A stretch of DNA of 35,016 nt from Bacteroidetes bacterium MED-G13 (GTDB lineage: Bacteria; Bacteroidota; Bacteroidia; Flavobacteriales; Flavobacteriaceae): the NCBI GenBank assembly GCA_002457735.1, contig NTKO01000012.1, forward strand, positions 1-35,016. Reading direction: 5' to 3'. Of the stretch, positions 15,613 through 25,015 are shown one piece after another. Every line of letters starts with the position of its first letter. The first letter of the stretch is position 1. The notes under the pieces are model-generated. The model had not been told where the DNA came from. It saw nothing but the letters and a program-made list of their open reading frames with translations, and made no database searches. The position numbers and the translations under genes were made by a program.

Positions 15613-16479
15613 ATGAGCAATTCCGCTAAGAGGCCTGTAAATAAAAAAAATCCCCAACAAAAATATAAAGTAGTTGTTTCTAATGACGAAACTTTTGAGG
15701 AGATCATATCCTTAAAAACTAATAATTTTCAGCTTTTTCTTTTTGCTTTGCTTTATACAATTTTAGTCGTAATATTTTCAACAACTATTATTTTTTTCAC
15801 TCAGGTCAGAGAATATGTGCCAGGATACCCATCAACAGACTTGTTAGTATCGGCTGCAAAAATTACTGTTAAAGCAGATTCACTGGAGAGAGAGCTTGCC
15901 TTAAATGCTCAGTTTTTCAGCGCAATAGAGAGTGTTTTAAAAGGCGATTCAAATGAGACTGCAAAAAGATTAGAACAAGACACCTCAATTAAAAATGATT
16001 TAAAAGTGGCTGGAATAGTTGCTACCATTCCACAAGACTCCATTCTAAGAGCCTATGTTGACAATCAAGACAGGTTTAACTTAACAAGAAATCAGCTTTT
16101 AATTGATTCAAAAAGGTATTATTCACCTGTCAAGGGGGTTGTTACAGATGGTTTTGATTTTGAAAAAAATCATTTTGCTGTTGATGTTTCTGTGGATATT
16201 GGAACACCTGTTAAAGCAATTTTAGCAGGAACAGTTTTGTTCTCTGAGTGGTCTATCGAGACAGGACATGTTATATTATTAGACCATGGAGAAAACCTAA
16301 TTTCTGTTTACAAGCATAATTCTAAGATTTTAAAGTCACAAAATGATACCGTTCAGGCAGGCGAAGTAATAGCTTTTTCAGGAGAGGAAGGGGCTCTAAG
16401 CTCAGGCCCTCATTTACATTTTGAAATATGGAAGAACGGTCTACCAATAGACCCGGAAACAATATTGTCCTTTGAATAA
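15613..16479 (+). CDS. M23 family metallopeptidase, membrane-anchored
   Basis: A 288-aa protein with a cytoplasmic N-terminal tail, one membrane helix (about 38-64) and a C-terminal LytM/M23 domain. The zinc-site motifs are intact: HFAVD (His187, Asp191) and HLHFE (His267, His269). This suggests an active peptidoglycan endopeptidase in the periplasm, not a degenerate activator. The frame extends three codons upstream to TTG 15604, but ATG 15613 is preferred because the promoter-like box overlaps the TTG. The GH3 gene follows after two bases, so they form an operon. Confidence 0.9.
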   Translation: MSNSAKRPVNKKNPQQKYKVVVSNDETFEEIISLKTNNFQLFLFALLYTILVVIFSTTIIFFTQVREYVPGYPSTDLLVSAAKITVKADSLERELALNAQFFSAIESVLKGDSNETAKRLEQDTSIKNDLKVAGIVATIPQDSILRAYVDNQDRFNLTRNQLLIDSKRYYSPVKGVVTDGFDFEKNHFAVDVSVDIGTPVKAILAGTVLFSEWSIETGHVILLDHGENLISVYKHNSKILKSQNDTVQAGEVIAFSGEEGALSSGPHLHFEIWKNGLPIDPETILSFE

Positions 16480-16481
16480 TT

Positions 16482-17993
16482 ATGGTTACTTCACTATTTT
16501 CACTATTACTAAGGATTATTGCAAAAATAACGGCTGTTAACATTAAAACTTGGTCATCAAGGCCTGTTCGAACACAAGAAAAACAATTTAAATATCTAAT
16601 AAACAGAGGGAAAGATACATTTTTTGGAAGAGACCATAATTTTCAAGAAATCACTTCATATAAAGACTTTGTTAAAAATGTTCCTGTAAGGGAATACGAG
16701 GGAATAAGACCATATATTGAAAGGGTAAAAAAAGGAGAAATCAATATCTTATGGCCTGGACAACCAGTCTATTTTGCACTTACCTCGGGTACTACATCTG
16801 GATCAAAGTACATACCCATAACAAAAGAGAGTTTAAAAAACCACTTAAATGGGGCAAAAAATGCTATTTTAAATTATGTTGCTCAAACAGGAAAAACAAA
16901 CTTCATTAAAGGAAAATTTATATTTATTCAAGGCTCACCTTTGTTAGATAAAATCTCAGAGGTTTTAATTGGCAGGCTCTCAGGAATATCCGCCCATCAC
17001 ATACCTTTTTACATGCAGCACAAGATGCTTCCTTCATGGGAAACAAATATTATTGAGGATTGGGAAAGTAAGGTAGAGAGAATTGTTGATGAAACTATCG
17101 ATAAGGACATGACAATAATTAGCGGCATACCGTCTTGGGTACAAATGTATTTTGAAAAGATTGTAGAAAGGAAGCAAAAAAAAGTTGGCACTATATTTCA
17201 AAACTTTAGCCTGTTTATTTACGGAGGGATTAATTTCAAACCTTATGAAAAAAAATTTAAATCCTTGATTGGAAAAAAAATTAATAGTGTTGAATTATTT
17301 CCAGCTAGTGAAGGTTTCTATGCTTTTCAAGACAGACAAGAATCTAAGGAGCTTTTACTTATTCTCAATGATGGTATTTTTTATGAATTTATAGAAGAAA
17401 AAAAATATCATTTAAATGTGTTTGATAGAATTCCAATTGCAGAAGTATGTTTGAGCACAAACTATGTCTTAATAGTAAGCACGAATGCTGGTCTTTGGGC
17501 GTATAATACAGGGGATACAATTAAGTTCACTTCATTAAGTCCTTATAGGGTTATTGTCACAGGAAGGGTTGCGCAATTTCTATCGGCATTTGGAGAGCAC
17601 GTTATTGTTAAAGAAGTTGAGCTGGCTATTGAAGAGGCATGTGCTAAGACGGGTGAATTCGTAAATGAATTTACCGTTGCACCAAAATTTAAAAAGGGAA
17701 ATGATATGGCATGTCATGAATGGTTTATTGAGTTTACTCAAGAAAACCCGGATATACAAACTTTCCAAACAACAATTGATTTAGCGCTTCAAAAGCAAAA
17801 CAAGTATTATAAGGATCTAATTTCTGGAAAAATTATTTCAAGGGCAAAAGTCAATATAGTTCAAAAGGGCGGGTTTAATAAATACATGAAATCAATTGGA
17901 AAACTAGGAGGGCAGAATAAAATTCCTAAAATTTCAAATAACAGAAAGGTAGCAGATCAACTAAATAAATTAAATTTGGTAATAGATAATTAA
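16482..17993 (+). CDS. GH3 auxin-responsive promoter family protein
   Basis: The 503-aa protein belongs to the GH3 branch of the acyl-adenylating (ANL-like) superfamily. It has the ATP-binding motif ALTSGTTSGSKYIPIT (99-114), ELFPASEGFYAFQ in the middle, an NTGDTIKF block and the late EHV/K region. Plant GH3 enzymes join amino acids to jasmonate or auxin; the bacterial homologues, common in Bacteroidota, have no settled function. It directly follows the M23 gene and precedes the polysaccharide locus by 35 bases. An acyl- or aminoacyl-conjugating role in the envelope is only inference. Confidence 0.88.
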   Translation: MVTSLFSLLLRIIAKITAVNIKTWSSRPVRTQEKQFKYLINRGKDTFFGRDHNFQEITSYKDFVKNVPVREYEGIRPYIERVKKGEINILWPGQPVYFALTSGTTSGSKYIPITKESLKNHLNGAKNAILNYVAQTGKTNFIKGKFIFIQGSPLLDKISEVLIGRLSGISAHHIPFYMQHKMLPSWETNIIEDWESKVERIVDETIDKDMTIISGIPSWVQMYFEKIVERKQKKVGTIFQNFSLFIYGGINFKPYEKKFKSLIGKKINSVELFPASEGFYAFQDRQESKELLLILNDGIFYEFIEEKKYHLNVFDRIPIAEVCLSTNYVLIVSTNAGLWAYNTGDTIKFTSLSPYRVIVTGRVAQFLSAFGEHVIVKEVELAIEEACAKTGEFVNEFTVAPKFKKGNDMACHEWFIEFTQENPDIQTFQTTIDLALQKQNKYYKDLISGKIISRAKVNIVQKGGFNKYMKSIGKLGGQNKIPKISNNRKVADQLNKLNLVIDN

Positions 17994-18028
17994 AATATTT
18001 TTCTAATTTTTTCGTTAAAAAAAGTATT

Positions 18029-18994
18029 ATGACAAAAAATAAAATATCAGACCACCAAGAAGAAATTGATGTTTTTAGACTATTAAAAAAAACCTCTCAA
18101 TTTACAACTAAAATTATTAAAAGATCTATAGACTTTTTTGTTGAGATCTTTTCAAAATGGAAAATTTTATTACCAATAATTTTTATCTCTTTTGTTTTAG
18201 GACTATTATATGAGAATAAGAACATGTATTCGCCAGATAAAGAAGGAAGCTTGCTTGTAAGACTTAACCACGGCTCAAGTATTTATTTCTATAACTCTGT
18301 GGACCTGCTCAAACAAAAGATTGTTTCTGGAGACACTAATTTTTTTAACGAGACACTACAGTTTGAAGAAGGAGAGGAGCTATTAGATATTTCCCTTACC
18401 CCTATAATTAGCTCAAATGATTTTTTTGCTTTATTTGATGATCACAATCAAATGAAAGTACTTATTAATAATACAGAGAACTTGGATGAGACAATCAAGT
18501 ATAATATAAAACAACACAAAATATCTTTTCTACTTTCCAGCGGCTCATCAACAGCCACTGTTGACAAAATTATGAGATACTTGTCTTCAAACCCTATATA
18601 TGAATCAATCTCAAACATATATGTGCAAGAGACTCTTAATAAAATAGAGGAAAGCAATCAAACTATTCGTCAAATAAATAAGCTTGTTGAAAAATATTCT
18701 GCCCAAAATTCTGAAAAGGGCAGAAACTCTCAAGTATATGTTGATGGGCAAACAGAAAATGTGTCCGATATTTTAAATATTAAATTAAGACTAATTGACA
18801 ATATTACAGAGTCTAAGACTGATTTAATTGTGGAGGCTACATCTATTTTTAGATACGATGAGGAAGTTGCACTAATCCCTAAGAAAAAAACATTTGGAAA
18901 AAAAACAGTATTATTTCCAGTAATCACCATTTTTTCATTTATTATTTTATTCCTGGTAAGAAAGAGCTTTTTGAATTATCGAAAAATTGTTTAA
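18029..18994 (+). CDS. Wzz-like polysaccharide chain-length/co-polymerase protein
   Basis: The 321-aa protein has one membrane helix near the start (about 44-61, WKILLPIIFISFVLGLL) and one near the end (about 293-311), with a long periplasmic section between. This is the topology of Wzz/PCP proteins that set chain length in Wzx/Wzy polysaccharide assembly. A charged, helical segment (about 206-225) fits the coiled-coil arm. There is no cytoplasmic tyrosine-kinase domain. Sequence similarity to classic Wzz is weak, so the call depends on topology and on being first in the polysaccharide locus. Confidence 0.65.
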   Translation: MTKNKISDHQEEIDVFRLLKKTSQFTTKIIKRSIDFFVEIFSKWKILLPIIFISFVLGLLYENKNMYSPDKEGSLLVRLNHGSSIYFYNSVDLLKQKIVSGDTNFFNETLQFEEGEELLDISLTPIISSNDFFALFDDHNQMKVLINNTENLDETIKYNIKQHKISFLLSSGSSTATVDKIMRYLSSNPIYESISNIYVQETLNKIEESNQTIRQINKLVEKYSAQNSEKGRNSQVYVDGQTENVSDILNIKLRLIDNITESKTDLIVEATSIFRYDEEVALIPKKKTFGKKTVLFPVITIFSFIILFLVRKSFLNYRKIV

Positions 18995-19025
18995 ATCAAG
19001 GGTTTTTTAGCACAAGCTTAAATTC

Positions 19026-20408
19026 ATGAAAAGAACAATAAATAAGTTGTTTTACTATGCTGTTGGAACGTTTGGTTCAAAAGTAATTTATTTTCTATTA
19101 GTGCCTTTTTATTCATTTTTTCTTAGTAAATCTGAGCTTGGCATATACGACCTAATCTTAGCGTCTTTAACAATAATAACCCCAATTATTACTGTTCAGA
19201 TTTCTGAAGCTGTTTACAGAGAACTGCTTGATGCTAACAGGCCAACTCAAAAATCTTCACAAGTCTTTAGCTCAGGACTTTCGTTGGTTTTTATTGGGCT
19301 TTTATTGTTTGTTACAGCCGCTTTTATTATAAAGCAGTTTTTTGATTATACAATATTATTTGAGCTAATATTGATTCAAAGTTCATTCACCTTTTATATT
19401 TTCTTTCAGCAAACTTTAAGAGGACTTTTGCTCAATAAAGAATACGCTCTTATGGGGACGACGAATGCTTTTTTACTTGTCTTATTTACAATAGTATTAA
19501 TTTATTTTTCAACAATAGAATTAAGCAATGTTATATTAGCAATTGCGTGTGCACAGATTATAAGTATAACATATGCAGCCTATAAAATTAATTTTTTCAA
19601 ATTATTTGATTTTAATAATATTAGTAAAGAAAAAGTTTATCAATTGCTCAATTACTCTTTTCCATTATTACCCAATACTCTGAGTTGGTGGCTAATTGAT
19701 CTTGGAAGCAGGTATATAATATTGTTTTTTATAGGTCTAGAAGAAAATGGTCTTTATGCTGTTGCAGCAAGATATGCAGGGATTATCGCTTTAGTAAATT
19801 CCATATTCATTTTAAGCTGGCAAGATTATGTTATAAACTCTAAATTAAAAATTTCATCAAATAAGAAAAAGTTGTCTTTAAACTTAAACCTTTTTGTTGC
19901 TTTTCAAATTGGTCTAGTCATATTATTAACATCCTTTTCAAAGGAATTAATTTTTTACACAACACCCGTAGCTTTCCACGATGCGGCCAATTACTTACCG
20001 GTCCTTCTTATTTCCTCAGCATTTGCATCATTTTGTGGGTTTTACGGAGCTTTTTATCTTAAAGAAAAAAGAACAAGGAAAATTTTTACTACAACTTTCA
20101 TTGGATCAATAATCAATATCATATTTTGCATTGCCTTGATTAACTATTTTAGCTTATATGCAGTTGCGGCCGCATCCTTTCTTGGATTTTTCGTTACTTT
20201 TTTGATTCGGTATAGAGACTTTGACATAACGCTCAATTTTAATAAACTTATGTTACTTATTTTCATATATATTGCTGTTTTTTACATCACAAATTCCTAC
20301 GAAAGCACTAATCTTAGACTAATTTCTATTGCAGTTGCATTAATTTCTTTTATTTTGATAAATATTAATATTTATCAAAAATTATTTATTAAAAACGAAA
20401 ACTGTTGA
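19026..20408 (+). CDS. Wzx-type oligosaccharide flippase
   Basis: This 460-aa polytopic protein has about 12-14 hydrophobic segments and the N-terminal pattern of the MATE-like MOP superfamily polysaccharide exporters (KVIYFLLVPFYSFFLSKSELGIYDLI). Segments such as NTLSWWLIDLGSRYIILFFI also fit. It would flip undecaprenyl-diphosphate-linked repeat units across the inner membrane. It follows the Wzz-like gene and overlaps the next gene by four bases, so they are co-transcribed. Confidence 0.9.
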   Translation: MKRTINKLFYYAVGTFGSKVIYFLLVPFYSFFLSKSELGIYDLILASLTIITPIITVQISEAVYRELLDANRPTQKSSQVFSSGLSLVFIGLLLFVTAAFIIKQFFDYTILFELILIQSSFTFYIFFQQTLRGLLLNKEYALMGTTNAFLLVLFTIVLIYFSTIELSNVILAIACAQIISITYAAYKINFFKLFDFNNISKEKVYQLLNYSFPLLPNTLSWWLIDLGSRYIILFFIGLEENGLYAVAARYAGIIALVNSIFILSWQDYVINSKLKISSNKKKLSLNLNLFVAFQIGLVILLTSFSKELIFYTTPVAFHDAANYLPVLLISSAFASFCGFYGAFYLKEKRTRKIFTTTFIGSIINIIFCIALINYFSLYAVAAASFLGFFVTFLIRYRDFDITLNFNKLMLLIFIYIAVFYITNSYESTNLRLISIAVALISFILININIYQKLFIKNENC

Positions 20409-21433
20409 AGAATTTAGATTTAGCGTTGGTAAAGCATACAGGAACTAATTATGGCCTTGTAAATATTGGTGACTATATTCAAATTTGTGCTGCAGAGCAA
20501 TTTATGCCGCGTATTAACCTGGAAATCGAAAGAGACGGGCTTAATAAAAAACTAAAAAAAAAGACTATAATAATTTTAAATGGGTGGTTTACAAATCACC
20601 CCGAGAATTGGCCCCCAGACAGAAATCTTCATCCCCTTTTTATATCTTTTCACCTTCAGCCAGAAAGTGGAAAAAAAATTTTATCTGCAAGAGAGAATAT
20701 CGAGTTCTTAAAAAAAAATCAACCTATAGGGTGTAGGGATTTTAACACAGTTAAAATGCTTGAAGAGAAAGGAATAAAAGCATATTTTAGCTATTGCCTA
20801 ACCTCCACACTTGATCTTAAATATAATTCACAAAACAAAAGAAGCGGAGTGTTTATTGTTGACCCATTGTATAGTCAAGACTTCGGAATTATAAAAAAGT
20901 TTAGTTTAAAAAAAATTATTTTCTCCCCGCCTCTAAAAAAACTTTTTAAACTTAAAGATGTTATTTTCCCTAAATCAAAAACAGAAGATTTTATTCCCAA
21001 AGAGGTGGTTGATAAAGCAGAAAAAATTGAACACTATATCAACGATACAACCAACCATCAAGATTTAATGAAGCAAGCAAAAACCCTTTTGAAAAAATAT
21101 GCTTGTGCAAAACTTGTAATTACTTCTCGAATTCACTGTGCAATTCCATGTTTAGCACTTGGAACACCTGTTCTTTTTATTTTAAATGGTTTAAGGGATG
21201 AAAATCAGCACATGTCAAGGTTTAGAGGAATATTAGATCACATTAATATTCTCTCTTTGCAAAAAAAAGAGGAATTAAACTCTTTATTTGGTAAAAAAAT
21301 AAACTGTTATCACCCTTGTGAAATTGACTGGGACAACCCCCCTCAAAATCCAGAGACATTTAAACACCATGCTGATAGTTTAAAGAAAAAGTGTTATCAG
21401 TTTATAAAACAGCACATGAATGCAATTAAGTAA
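20405..21433 (+). CDS. Polysaccharide pyruvyl transferase family protein
   Basis: A 342-aa protein of the WcaK/CsaB-like family, which adds pyruvate ketals to sugars of surface polymers. Visible family features are the N-terminal HTGTNYGLVNIGDYIQ block, the GCRDFNTVKMLEEKGI turn, and the C-terminal SRIH (241-244) with CAIPCLALGTPVLFI. The start is TTG at 20405, within the stop of the flippase gene, and no better start is near. The 3' end overlaps the next gene by 14 bases. A negative charge on the surface glycan would follow if it is active. Confidence 0.85.
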   Translation: MKNLDLALVKHTGTNYGLVNIGDYIQICAAEQFMPRINLEIERDGLNKKLKKKTIIILNGWFTNHPENWPPDRNLHPLFISFHLQPESGKKILSARENIEFLKKNQPIGCRDFNTVKMLEEKGIKAYFSYCLTSTLDLKYNSQNKRSGVFIVDPLYSQDFGIIKKFSLKKIIFSPPLKKLFKLKDVIFPKSKTEDFIPKEVVDKAEKIEHYINDTTNHQDLMKQAKTLLKKYACAKLVITSRIHCAIPCLALGTPVLFILNGLRDENQHMSRFRGILDHINILSLQKKEELNSLFGKKINCYHPCEIDWDNPPQNPETFKHHADSLKKKCYQFIKQHMNAIK

Positions 21434-22478
21434 CAACCAAATACTTTTCATATTTATTGCAATTATTACGATAATTACAGGATCATTTGCACACCTTTTT
21501 TTACCTGAAAAGTACTATTATGATGCTGTTCTTATTGCGATAGACCCATATAATCAAAAGGGCTTAATAAATAGTTACCCAGTGGCTATGTTATTTTATG
21601 ATATGCTGTTTTTAAACAAACTGCCTTTTTCAATAATTTCTATACTTCAGTTAACAATAATTTTCTGGTTTTTTTACAAATTATCAGTACCCAAAAATTT
21701 CACCAAACTTTATTTATCTAATATTCTAATTTGGTCAGCACTAGTAGCTTTGTCAATTTATATTTCTATGCCATCTAAGGAGTTTATAAACATCCTTTTT
21801 ATTTTTTTTATTGCATTTATTTTTAAATCAACGCGATTTAAGCCAAAGACAAAAATCTATATTATTTTAGTTTTATTCGGTTTATTTGGCTTGTGGTATA
21901 GAATATATTTTATAATGTTGCCGGTTTTAGCCGTAGTGTCTTTTTTGATATTTAAGCTAAAAATTAGAAAAAAAATCACCACCTCTGTAATAGCTTCAAT
22001 ATTGGCCGCAATTTTTATTTCGTCCATTTATGAAAATGTCTCCGGTAAATATATGTCTGAAGGCACCCGAGAGGCGCTCAACGAGAAAAGGATAGGAAGA
22101 CAAGACTCACAAACATTAATTTTGTCACCCATTAATACAAATAATCTACTTGGTGAGGCAACAGGGATTATATATGGATATATCACCGTAAATTTACCCT
22201 TTGAATCTCTGATTAAATTTTACAAGAAGCCACAAGTAATACTTTTTTCGACATGGCAAATTTTTTTATTTTATGTTTTGATAATTCAGTTTAACAAAGC
22301 AAGAAATGCATCTACATCTGTCTATGATGAGCGCTTGTGGTTGTTTCATATCATATTTTCTTATTTTGTTATTCAAGGAGTTTTTGAGCCTGACCTTGGG
22401 TCTTCCATAAGACACAAGTTTGGCATATTACCTATAATATATCAAGCAGTTTTTTACACAAGATTATATGACAAATAA
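21420..22478 (+). CDS. Polytopic membrane protein, candidate polysaccharide polymerase
   Basis: A 352-aa protein with roughly 9-10 hydrophobic segments. It has no clear named family by eye. The phrase ISMPSKEFINILFI (Ser-Lys-Glu after a membrane helix) resembles the SKE motif I associate with EpsG/Wzy-type polymerases. A large loop (around 210-255, including EGTREALNEKRIGRQDSQTL) lies between helices. The gene overlaps both neighbours (14 and 11 bases), so it is part of the locus operon. A role as Wzy polymerase is plausible, since the next gene looks more like an O-antigen ligase/polymerase. Confidence 0.5.
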   Translation: MQLSNNQILFIFIAIITIITGSFAHLFLPEKYYYDAVLIAIDPYNQKGLINSYPVAMLFYDMLFLNKLPFSIISILQLTIIFWFFYKLSVPKNFTKLYLSNILIWSALVALSIYISMPSKEFINILFIFFIAFIFKSTRFKPKTKIYIILVLFGLFGLWYRIYFIMLPVLAVVSFLIFKLKIRKKITTSVIASILAAIFISSIYENVSGKYMSEGTREALNEKRIGRQDSQTLILSPINTNNLLGEATGIIYGYITVNLPFESLIKFYKKPQVILFSTWQIFLFYVLIIQFNKARNASTSVYDERLWLFHIIFSYFVIQGVFEPDLGSSIRHKFGILPIIYQAVFYTRLYDK

Positions 22479-23748
22479 ATTAGAAATTTTTTTCAAATCT
22501 TACGCAAAAGAGGACCTGTACTATATTATGGTCGCTATTTATGCTTCAACAATAATTTTTAATGATTTTTCAAAGTATTTCTTGTGGTTTTTTGGTATTA
22601 TTTTTTTAATATTTTATTCAAAGATTCATCTTTATAGATCAAAAGTGATCTGGGGAATTTTTATACCCCTTGCTTTACACGTACTGTTTTTTTGGAACAA
22701 TGAAAGCTATTTACAAGCAATAAAGCAGCTTGAAAAATTTACTGTTTTTTTAGTTTTCCCGATCCTTTTTATTTTTCAGAGAAGCTCTATAAATCTAAAA
22801 AAAACACTTACTTACTATTCATCAATTTTTTCAACTATTATTATTCTGTTTTTTATATACTATTTGTGTGTAAACTTTATTGATTTTAAAGGCTTTATTA
22901 CAGGGAAAGATGTTTGGAAAATGGGATATGAATTTTCAAACTTTGTTGGGTCACATGCTCCAGCCTTTAATATGCAAGTATCATTTTTATCTTTCGTAAA
23001 TCTTTATTTGGCAACGAATATAGCATTAAGCAAAAACAAAAACAGTTTCTTATTAATTAGACTTTTTTTTCTAGCAAGCTCCTTGTTTGTCATGCTAATT
23101 ATTAACACAAGACTTGCTATCTCAATTTTTGCTCTAGGCTCAATATCTTATCTTGCTTATGCTTTTTCTGTAAAGAGACTTTCAGCTAAAAAGATACTTT
23201 TTATATCTGTTTTTTTTGGAATTATATCCACTGTCTTTTTACTTATGTTCCCTTCTACTTTGGAAAAATTTAAAAATAAGACATTCAATCAGTTGGACAT
23301 GATTGGAAAATTAGACCAAATTGAAAAGCCTGAAGAAAAGATATACGGATCACTGGTTACCAGATTAACAGTTTGGTCCGTGGTGCTAAAGATGTCAGCA
23401 AAAAAACCAATTATAGGCTATGGCTATACAAATTGTTACCCTTTATTATTTCATGAATACAAAGACAGCAATCAGCGCTTTTTATTAAAACATAGCTACA
23501 GAGTTCATAACCAATTTTTAGATTATTTATTAAAGTTTGGACTTTCAGGGGTTATACTTCTTATTATTTTTTTTACTAACAAATTTTATGTTGCTTTAAA
23601 AATTAGATCTGCTGTGTTTCTGTATTTTTGCGTGATATTTTTAGCAGCTAACTTGTTTGATGATTTTTTGATAAAATATGAGGGCATAGCCTTTAGTGCT
23701 TTTTGGACGTCACTTTTTATCAAAAGCTATTTAGAAAAGGAGGAATAA
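22468..23748 (+). CDS. O-antigen ligase/polymerase family protein (Wzy_C-like)
   Basis: This 426-aa protein has about 10-12 membrane segments and one large extracytoplasmic loop. The loop region carries SLVTRLTVWSVVLKMSAKKP followed by IIGYGYTN, then VHNQFLDYLLKFG. This is the pattern of the O-antigen ligase domain (WaaL/Wzy_C), where Arg and His residues in the loop are important. It could polymerise repeat units or attach the finished polymer to lipid A or another acceptor. It overlaps the preceding gene by 11 bases and touches the following one. Confidence 0.8.
   Translation: MTNKLEIFFKSYAKEDLYYIMVAIYASTIIFNDFSKYFLWFFGIIFLIFYSKIHLYRSKVIWGIFIPLALHVLFFWNNESYLQAIKQLEKFTVFLVFPILFIFQRSSINLKKTLTYYSSIFSTIIILFFIYYLCVNFIDFKGFITGKDVWKMGYEFSNFVGSHAPAFNMQVSFLSFVNLYLATNIALSKNKNSFLLIRLFFLASSLFVMLIINTRLAISIFALGSISYLAYAFSVKRLSAKKILFISVFFGIISTVFLLMFPSTLEKFKNKTFNQLDMIGKLDQIEKPEEKIYGSLVTRLTVWSVVLKMSAKKPIIGYGYTNCYPLLFHEYKDSNQRFLLKHSYRVHNQFLDYLLKFGLSGVILLIIFFTNKFYVALKIRSAVFLYFCVIFLAANLFDDFLIKYEGIAFSAFWTSLFIKSYLEKEE
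23737..23743 (+). promoter_or_regulatory. Perfect Shine-Dalgarno sequence before the GT4 gene
   Basis: AAGGAGG lies five bases before the ATG at 23749, inside the last codons of the preceding gene. Such sites are rare in Bacteroidota, whose ribosomes generally do not use them. It may be a by-product of the Lys-Glu-Glu codons at the end of the upstream protein. Confidence 0.5.
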
Positions 23749-24879
23749 ATGAAAAAAAAAATAAAAGTTCTTCACGTATTAAATTTAGTTGGTGGTGTTG
23801 AAATTTGTTTTAGACAGATTTGTGAGAATATTGATGAGTCTATTATTGAAACATGTGTTGTCTGTCAAAAACTGGTTAATAAACCCAAGTTAGTAACATC
23901 AAATGGAAAGGAGATTATTCCTTTTTCAATCCCTATTGCAAGAGAGATTAACCCTATTTTTGACACATTCTCAATACTAAGGCTTGTTTTTTTAATAAAT
24001 CAGATTAAACCAGATGTTATACACGCACATAGCGCTAAGGGAGGTGTCATTGCAAGAATTGCATCTATGTTTTTTAACATAAAAGTCCTATATACTCCAC
24101 ATGCTTTTTCTTATTTAAGTACAGGTAATAAATTCAAGAAGTTTTTGTATGTGACCATCGAGAAGATATTGCGAACAAAAAATACGATTATTTTAGCAAC
24201 TTCAAATTCAGAAAAAAACCAAGCAATTCAGGCTGTTGGTTATGAGAAAAAGAAAGTTTTTGTTCTGAAAAACGCAATTGATAAAAGATCAATCAGAGAG
24301 GACAAAGATTTAGAAAAAATCTTAAAAAGTAAAACATATATATGTACAGTTGGAAGGCCTTCATTTCAAAAAAATTTAGAAATGCTGATTAGAGCCTTTG
24401 AAATAGTATCAAAAAAAAACAATAAGGTTCATTTATTCATTATTGGGGCAGGAGAGTACAGTCCAAGAAAAGCTAAAATAGTTAACATGATCAATAAAAA
24501 AAACTTAAATACTAGAGTAACTATACTCCCATGGGTTTCAAGAAAGGAAGTGCAAACTTATATTAAAAATGCCAAGCTTTATGTCTCATCATCAAGATAT
24601 GAAGGAATGCCATATTCTGTTATTGAAAGTATGGCACTTTCTATACCTTCTGTGTTAACCAATACAGACGGAAACAGAGATTTGGTTATTGACAAAATAT
24701 CTGGCTATTTGGTAGAAATTGGTGATTATGTTGAAATGGCAAATAAAATTATGAATCTTTTAAACAAAAGTGAATTGAGGAAAAAGCTTGCATTTGAGGC
24801 AAATAAGCTTTTTATGCAAAACCATCTGCTGTCTAACTACATGCAAAAGCTTACCGCACATTATCAAAAACATAGCTAA
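23749..24879 (+). CDS. Glycosyltransferase family 4 protein
   Basis: A 376-aa GT-B fold enzyme with N-terminal VLHVLNLVGGVEICFRQI, DVIHAHSAKGGVIARI in the acceptor domain, and the C-terminal nucleotide-sugar site SSSRYEGMPYSVIESMA (Glu285 and Glu292 form the EX7E motif). It would add a sugar to the lipid-linked repeat unit in the cytosol; donor and acceptor are not predictable. It starts right after the upstream stop, and a 136-base gap follows. It is the only obvious glycosyltransferase in the locus. Confidence 0.92.
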   Translation: MKKKIKVLHVLNLVGGVEICFRQICENIDESIIETCVVCQKLVNKPKLVTSNGKEIIPFSIPIAREINPIFDTFSILRLVFLINQIKPDVIHAHSAKGGVIARIASMFFNIKVLYTPHAFSYLSTGNKFKKFLYVTIEKILRTKNTIILATSNSEKNQAIQAVGYEKKKVFVLKNAIDKRSIREDKDLEKILKSKTYICTVGRPSFQKNLEMLIRAFEIVSKKNNKVHLFIIGAGEYSPRKAKIVNMINKKNLNTRVTILPWVSRKEVQTYIKNAKLYVSSSRYEGMPYSVIESMALSIPSVLTNTDGNRDLVIDKISGYLVEIGDYVEMANKIMNLLNKSELRKKLAFEANKLFMQNHLLSNYMQKLTAHYQKHS

Positions 24880-25015
24880 ACAAATAGGTTTCTTTACATT
24901 ATTATGTCCTATATTAATTAAAGAAAAAGTTGTAATTCTAGCAATAATATAAGATTAAAAGCGTTATAATTGTATCTCCATAAACGTAAACAATTTATAA
25001 AAAAGGTTTTTAGGA

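Noticed and set aside
24880-25015. Search for a promoter, terminator or small RNA in the 136-base gap before the sugar transferase gene
   Set aside because: No TAnnTTTG box with a -33 partner, no stable hairpin and no tRNA-like fold were found.
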